Positions 18,737 through 21,522 of a DNA stretch of 21,522 nt are shown in pieces. Position 1 is the first letter of the stretch. The number at the start of each line of letters is the position of its first letter. Both the position numbers and the translations under genes were made by a program. Source of the stretch: a virus; the IMG/VR virus record IMGVR_UViG_3300025815_000138, positions 1-21,522 of that record. One strand, written 5' to 3'. Under the pieces are notes generated by a model. The model saw only the letters and a program-made list of their open reading frames with translations. It did no database searches and was not told where the DNA came from.

Positions 18737-20203
18737 ATGCAAATACCTTTTGGAGAATGGCTACCAGATCAACCTGAGCATCTTAATCCAGGTGCAAATA
18801 TTGCGAACAATGTTTATTTTGCAACTCAATCTTATAAACGATTTCCTTCTTTAGTTAATTATTCCACTAATAATATTTCAACAGACAGCAGAGGTGCAGG
18901 TTCATTTAGAGATAATACTAATACTGTTTATAACTTTGTTGCAAATAATACTGACATCTATGAATTAGATGGTGGAACTTTTACTTCAAGAAAATCTGGT
19001 TTAACTGGTGGTAACACAGATTTTTGGACTTTTACTCAATTCGGTAATTATGTTATTGCAAGTAATGGTGTAGATGCACCTCAATATTATTTAATGGGAA
19101 CATCTACTAACTTTGCAAATATGTCTAGTATTGTAACCAGTGGTACATTACCAACATTTAGAGTATCAGGTGTTATAAGAGATTTCTTAGTTACTGGAAA
19201 TCATAGTAACGCATCTAATAGAATTCAATGGTCAGGTATTAATGATATTGCTACTTGGGCAAGTGGTAGCAAACAATCTGACTTGCAAGACTTACCTGGT
19301 TCTGGTGGACAAATCGTACATATAACTTCTGGAGAGATTGGTTATGTCTTTAGACAAAATCAAATAGTTCGATTAGACTATGTTGGAGGTGCAACAGTAT
19401 TTAGATTATCAGTTATCTCACCAAACAGAGGAGCTGTATATGGAAGAACAGTTTGCCAAGATAATCGTAGAGTATTCTTTTATGCAGACGATGGATTTTT
19501 TGAAATTAATGGCGACCAAGTAATTCCAATCGGTGCAGAAAAAGTAAATCGTTATTTTGATACAGATTTAAACAAAGCCTTTTCTGATAGAATATGTGCT
19601 GCAGTTGATCCTTTTAATCAATTAGCTTTATGGTTATATCCATCTGCATCAGATACTGCGAATACAACTGGTATTTGTGATAAGATTTTAATTTATAATT
19701 ATGCAACACAAAAATGGTCAACTGCAACAGCTAATGCTAGTACCATATTCTCACAATTCGTTGGTGCTTATACTGTAGAGTTAATGGATATTATTTCAGA
19801 AAACTTAGAAAATATTAATATTGCTTTAGATACTGACTTTTGGAATGGTGGACAATTATTATTAGGTGCTATAGATAGTGATTATAAAGCTGCTATTTTT
19901 TCTGGAACTGCAAATGAAGGTGAGATAGAAACTAGAGAATTAGAGTTGTTTCCAGGACTAAGATCGAATATAATTGGTATAAGACCGATAGTGGATGCAA
20001 CAGCTACAGTTACTATTAAAACTAGAGATCGTTTAGCTGATGCTGTAACTGAGTCTAGTTCAGTGAGCATGAACTCAACAGGAATTAACCCAGTCAGACA
20101 ATCTGGCAGATATATTAAGGTAAATGTTAAAATACCTAGTGGAGGTGTTTGGAAAGATGCTCAAGGAATTGATCTAATTGCATCAAGAGGAGGGTTGCGA
20201 TGA
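18737..20203 (+). CDS. Tail nozzle protein (P22 gp10-like)
   Basis: A 488-residue protein beginning MQIPFGEWLPDQPEHLNPGA, a start I associate with P22 gp10-like nozzle proteins. Repeated strands with DFWTFTQFGNYVIASNG, GEIGYVFRQNQIVRLDY and RRVFFYADDGFFEINGDQ fit the beta-propeller of this family. It forms the short tail tube below the adaptor and gates DNA exit. AGGAAATTAA precedes the ATG. It supports a short-tailed phage and argues against a siphovirus or myovirus. Confidence 0.88.
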   Translation: MQIPFGEWLPDQPEHLNPGANIANNVYFATQSYKRFPSLVNYSTNNISTDSRGAGSFRDNTNTVYNFVANNTDIYELDGGTFTSRKSGLTGGNTDFWTFTQFGNYVIASNGVDAPQYYLMGTSTNFANMSSIVTSGTLPTFRVSGVIRDFLVTGNHSNASNRIQWSGINDIATWASGSKQSDLQDLPGSGGQIVHITSGEIGYVFRQNQIVRLDYVGGATVFRLSVISPNRGAVYGRTVCQDNRRVFFYADDGFFEINGDQVIPIGAEKVNRYFDTDLNKAFSDRICAAVDPFNQLALWLYPSASDTANTTGICDKILIYNYATQKWSTATANASTIFSQFVGAYTVELMDIISENLENINIALDTDFWNGGQLLLGAIDSDYKAAIFSGTANEGEIETRELELFPGLRSNIIGIRPIVDATATVTIKTRDRLADAVTESSSVSMNSTGINPVRQSGRYIKVNVKIPSGGVWKDAQGIDLIASRGGLR

Positions 20204-20349
20204 CCGATAAAACTGATATAGATAATGTTAGATACAGTTTTGAAACTCAAGAGTTTTTCCAAAGACAAATTGAGGAAGCTATCAACGCATTGATAAATGA
20301 AAAAAACCAAGAGAACAATAAAGCATTTGCTTGGTTTATAGGAGATTAA
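20200..20349 (+). CDS. Small hypothetical protein between nozzle and fibre (49 aa)
   Basis: A 49-residue protein, MTDKTDIDNVRYSFETQEFF, then a helical QRQIEEAINALINEKNQE segment and an aromatic end (FAWFIGD). It starts on an ATGA overlap with the nozzle stop and ends two bases before the fibre start, so it is a real operon member by position. A small helical linker or tail-assembly factor is possible; not recognised. Confidence 0.6.
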   Translation: MTDKTDIDNVRYSFETQEFFQRQIEEAINALINEKNQENNKAFAWFIGD

Positions 20350-20350
20350 A

Positions 20351-21522
20351 ATGGCAGGTATAAAAGATTATTCAACAACACAAGCTAACAATACAGACTT
20401 AAATGGTATTTCAGTAGCAGAAGGGATGCTACCATCCAATCTAAACAATGCCATTAGAGCATTGATGAAAAATACTAGAGATTGGTATAATGATTCTCAA
20501 TGGGTAGAGTATGGTGATGGTAGTGGTGCTTATACTGCAACTTACGCATCAGCTACTTCTTTTACAATTGCTGGTGTTGATGTAACTTCTTTTTATCATG
20601 CTGACAGAAGAATTAAAATTGTAGCTCCAACTCCAGGAACTATTTATGGAACTATAAGTTCATCATCTTTTTCAACAGACACTACAATTAATATAACTTG
20701 GGATTCAGGAAATTTATCTAACGAAGCAATTACTAATGTATATGTTGGTGCAATATCTAAAACAAATACATCTATTCCTGGTGGAGTTATTGGTACAACT
20801 CAATTAGCAGATGGATCAGTTACTACTGCTAAACTTGGAGCAGATGCAGTTAATGGTTCTAAAATTGCAGATGATAGTATTGATAGTGAACATTATGTAG
20901 ATGGTTCTATAGACACAGCTCATATTGCAGACTCACAAATTACAGTTGCTAAGATGGCAGCAAACTCAGTTGATTCAGATCAATATGTAGATGGATCTAT
21001 AGATACAGTACACATAGCTGATTCTCAAATTACTAATGCTAAAATGGCTGCTAATTCTGTAGACTCAGATCAGTATGTTGATGGCAGTATAGATACAGCT
21101 CACATTGGAGATAGCCAAGTAACAACTGCTAAGATTGCAGATTCAAATATTACTTCAGCAAAAATTTTAGATGGTACTATTGTTAATGCAGATATTAATA
21201 CTAGTGCTGCTATTGATGCTACTAAAATTCATGATGGTACAATTTCAAATACAGAATTTGGTTATCTAAATAATGTTTCATCAAATATTCAAACTCAATT
21301 AGATGCTAAACTTGTTAAAGCAAATAACTTATCAGATTTAACTTCAGCTAGTACAGCTAGAACTAATTTAGGTTTAGGAACAATTGCAACTCAAAATGCA
21401 AACAATGTTTCTATATCTGGTGGTTCAGTTACAGGTCTTGGAGATCCTTCTGTTTCATCTGAAGCTGCTACTAAAAATTATGTAGACCAAGCTGTTGCAG
21501 GACTAAGAACTAGAATTATTGC
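20351..21522 (+). CDS. Tail fibre protein, 5' part (cut by window end)
   Basis: At least 390 residues, open at the window end. The N-terminus (MAGIKDYSTTQANNTDLNGI, GMLPSNLNNAIRALMKNTRDW) is the tail-attachment pattern of podovirus fibres. A beta domain follows, then three nearly identical 30-residue repeats (178-267) and FGYLNNVSSNIQTQL, AASTARTNLGLGT-like and AATKNYVDQAV segments known from trimeric phage fibres. It would bind the host surface. The GGAGATTAAA ribosome site lies in the end of the upstream gene. The receptor-binding tip lies outside the window. Confidence 0.85.
   Translation, partial: MAGIKDYSTTQANNTDLNGISVAEGMLPSNLNNAIRALMKNTRDWYNDSQWVEYGDGSGAYTATYASATSFTIAGVDVTSFYHADRRIKIVAPTPGTIYGTISSSSFSTDTTINITWDSGNLSNEAITNVYVGAISKTNTSIPGGVIGTTQLADGSVTTAKLGADAVNGSKIADDSIDSEHYVDGSIDTAHIADSQITVAKMAANSVDSDQYVDGSIDTVHIADSQITNAKMAANSVDSDQYVDGSIDTAHIGDSQVTTAKIADSNITSAKILDGTIVNADINTSAAIDATKIHDGTISNTEFGYLNNVSSNIQTQLDAKLVKANNLSDLTSASTARTNLGLGTIATQNANNVSISGGSVTGLGDPSVSSEAATKNYVDQAVAGLRTRII
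20882..21151 (+). repeat. Three 90-bp tandem repeats in the fibre gene
   Basis: Units at 20882-20971, 20972-21061 and 21062-21151 each encode 30 residues of the form DSxxYVDGSIDTxHIADSQI followed by TxAKMAANSV; the third drifts at its end. Bases differ mostly at third codon positions, so the protein sequence is under selection. Typical of fibre shafts that change length by recombination. Confidence 0.85.

Overview
This window is AT-rich phage DNA and most likely comes from a short-tailed (podovirus-like) phage of marine bacteria. The small conserved proteins, base composition and gene style resemble phages of SAR11-type hosts (pelagiphages and related uncultured marine podoviruses). That host assignment is recalled from gene families and composition; it was not tested by a search. 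No tRNA, rRNA, CRISPR array, transposase, integrase, DNA polymerase or phage RNA polymerase is visible.

Layout: (1) 1-815, plus strand: four tiny, extremely basic genes joined end to end, then a zinc-finger-like gene. They look like the end of a rightward late operon. (2) 816-9061, minus strand: a dense leftward operon of early genes. It starts with an LPD29-like protein, followed by several small unknowns. Next comes a C5-cytosine methyltransferase whose DNA is read in a second frame for a 419-residue protein, then an N6-adenine methyltransferase, a small membrane protein and a PD-(D/E)XK-like protein. The operon ends with a recombination block: exonuclease N-part, coiled-coil protein, Erf/Rad52-like annealing protein, SSB-like protein, small regulators including a LexA-type winged helix, an XRE repressor, and the exonuclease catalytic part. 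(3) 9062-9234: divergent promoter region. (4) 9235-9920, plus: an HTH_36-type protein gene with internal iteron-like repeats, and an unknown gene. (5) 9921-21522, plus: small terminase, large terminase, P22-type portal, scaffold, SU10-type major capsid protein, two small structural candidates, a basic miniprotein, an unknown, SU10-type adaptor, P22 gp10-like nozzle, and a tail-fibre gene cut by the window end.

How it fits together: the divergent region at about 9.1-9.2 kb separates early functions (left: DNA modification, recombination, regulation, probable anti-defence) from replication initiation and morphogenesis (right). The HTH_36 gene resembles phage replication initiators that carry their own origin repeats. 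A fourth, related copy lies exactly in the spacer of its candidate promoter, which suggests autoregulation. The head and tail genes follow the order expected for a P22/SU10-like virion. Rightward late transcripts presumably continue past the window end and, on a circular or concatemeric map, come back in to the small basic genes at position 1.

The most unusual features are the 842-bp dual-coding overlap of the methyltransferase with a second gene that has its own near-perfect Shine-Dalgarno, an exonuclease apparently divided into two separated genes, iteron-like repeats both inside a gene and in its promoter, and repeated exact 14-nt gene overlaps in the leftward operon.
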